From Gillisia sp. Hel1_33_143 (GTDB lineage Bacteria; Bacteroidota; Bacteroidia; Flavobacteriales; Flavobacteriaceae): a stretch of DNA of 64,000 nt. Of the stretch, positions 63,006 through 64,000 are shown one piece after another. The translations under genes were made by a program, and so were the position numbers. Where the stretch lies: the NCBI RefSeq assembly GCF_900104765.1, contig NZ_LT629737.1, forward strand, positions 992,001 through 1,056,000, read 5' to 3'. The first letter of the stretch is position 1; every line of letters starts with the position of its first letter. The notes under the pieces were generated by a model that had not been told where the DNA came from, ran no database searches, and worked only from the letters and a program-made list of their open reading frames with translations.

Positions 63006-64000
63006 ATGGAGTTAAAGCGAGTTGTAGTTACAGGCTTAGGAGCCCTGACACCTATTGGAAACAATGTTGAAGAATATTGGAATGCACTAGTGTCTGGTAA
63101 AAGCGGAAGCGCCCCTATCACCTATTTTGATACCGAAAAATTCAAAACTAAATTCGCTTGTGAGCTCAAAAATTTTAATGCACTAGATTTCTTTGACCGT
63201 AAAGAAGCCCGAAAACTAGACAGATTTGCACAGTATGCTATTGTAGCTTCAGATGAGGCTATCAAAGATTCTGGAATAGATCTGGATGTTGTTAACAAAC
63301 ATCGTGTTGGAGTGATTTGGGGAGCTGGAATTGGTGGACTAGAAACTTTTCAAGATGAAGTTATTAACTTTTCTGAAGGTGATGGAACGCCAAGATTCAA
63401 TCCGTTCTTTATTCCTAAGATGATCGCAGATATTGCCCCTGGCAATATTTCTATTCGTCATGGGTTTATGGGGGCAAATTACACTACGGTTTCTGCATGT
63501 GCTTCTGCAGCCAATGCTATGTTTGATGCCTTAAATAATATTCGCTTGGGATATAGTGATGTTATTGTAACAGGTGGATCTGAAGCAGCGGTTACAAAAG
63601 CAGGTATGGGTGGATTTAATTCCATGCACGCACTATCTACTAGAAATGAAAGCCCGGAAACAGCTTCCAGACCTTTTGACGCTACCAGAGATGGTTTTGT
63701 TCTTGGGGAAGGAGCCGGAGCTCTTATTCTTGAAGAATACGAGCATGCAAAAGCTCGTGGCGCAAAGATCTATGCTGAATTTGTTGGAGGTGGACTTTCA
63801 TCTGATGCTTATCATATGACGGCACCACATCCAGAAGGTTTAGGTGTTATTGCGGTGATGGAAAGTTGTTTGCAGAACGCTGGTTTAAAACCAGAAGATG
63901 TAGATCATATTAATACTCATGGAACTTCTACTCCACTTGGAGATGTAGCAGAATTAAAAGCTATCTCAAAAGTATTTGGAGAACACGCCAAGAATATTAA
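63006..64000 (+). CDS. fabF: 3-oxoacyl-ACP synthase II (3' end outside window)
   Basis: Elongating beta-ketoacyl-ACP synthase. From the ATG at 63006 the protein starts MELKRVVVTGLGALTPIGNNVEEYW. The active-site cysteine is in TVSACASAANAMFDAL, and the first catalytic His is in INTHGTSTPLGDVAE. The window ends after about 331 of an expected 415-420 residues, before the second His. It shares an operon with acpP. Confidence 0.96.
   Translation, partial: MELKRVVVTGLGALTPIGNNVEEYWNALVSGKSGSAPITYFDTEKFKTKFACELKNFNALDFFDRKEARKLDRFAQYAIVASDEAIKDSGIDLDVVNKHRVGVIWGAGIGGLETFQDEVINFSEGDGTPRFNPFFIPKMIADIAPGNISIRHGFMGANYTTVSACASAANAMFDALNNIRLGYSDVIVTGGSEAAVTKAGMGGFNSMHALSTRNESPETASRPFDATRDGFVLGEGAGALILEEYEHAKARGAKIYAEFVGGGLSSDAYHMTAPHPEGLGVIAVMESCLQNAGLKPEDVDHINTHGTSTPLGDVAELKAISKVFGEHAKNI

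Overview
This window is a piece of an AT-rich chromosome from a member of the Bacteroidota, almost certainly a (probably marine) Flavobacteriaceae. The signs are a fused NagB/LmbE protein, a GH3/serine-hydrolase fusion, a TonB-dependent receptor with an N-terminal carboxypeptidase-like domain, GH97, an OmpA with thrombospondin type-3 repeats, promoters of the TTTG-N19/20-TAnnTTTG type, weak ribosome binding sites and many TTG starts. The genus cannot be fixed from sequence alone.

Layout. 1-9766: an amino-sugar locus. A ROK regulator and nagB (partial) point left; a NagX-like membrane acyltransferase, a GH3/beta-lactamase-fold fusion and a TonB-dependent receptor point right, with an AT-rich palindrome between the two arms. 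9858-12934: dusB, a LolC/FtsX-type permease, rbfA and methylmalonyl-CoA epimerase. 12994-13067: a CAU-anticodon tRNA gene. 13056-19242: a 6.2 kb integrated element flanked by a 13-bp direct repeat of the tRNA 3' end. It carries a tyrosine integrase, an excisionase-like HTH protein, an HUH Y2-type replication protein, two unknown proteins, and a convergent pair made of a ParB-fold protein and a D12-class DNA adenine methyltransferase. 19571-30000: core metabolism, with a small PID-CTERM-like protein, riboflavin synthase, pdxA, the DUF177-rpmF-fabH-accB-accC fatty-acid block, a DAO-type oxidoreductase, mtgA, a Gre-like protein and an ABC ATPase. 29052-45644: prolyl oligopeptidase, asd, mscL, alr, tdk, rsmI, a uracil-DNA glycosylase, recJ, GH97, an LpxH-type phosphatase, queD, a 2OG-Fe(II) oxygenase, a pair of overlapping tiny membrane-protein genes (one with an in-frame TGA), an enoyl-CoA hydratase and a lipoprotein. 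45738-64000: MATE pump, GNAT, tRNA-Ala, hydrolase, AddB-like nuclease, OmpA, kbl, AddA-like helicase-nuclease, superoxide dismutase, a PurF-like amidotransferase, PfkB kinase, rnhA, purN, acpP and fabF (partial).

The accessory part is the tRNA-integrated element. Its integration and replication genes share one strand and appear translationally coupled. The ParB-fold/methyltransferase pair sits on the other strand as probable cargo, and no restriction endonuclease is recognisable beside it. This pair is the best candidate in the window for an undescribed system, perhaps defence or DNA marking, though function is inferred only. Other items worth checking are the tiny-gene pair near 43.8 kb, two copies of a structured interspersed repeat, several near-perfect palindromes placed like operators, and a possible small RNA near 58.4 kb.
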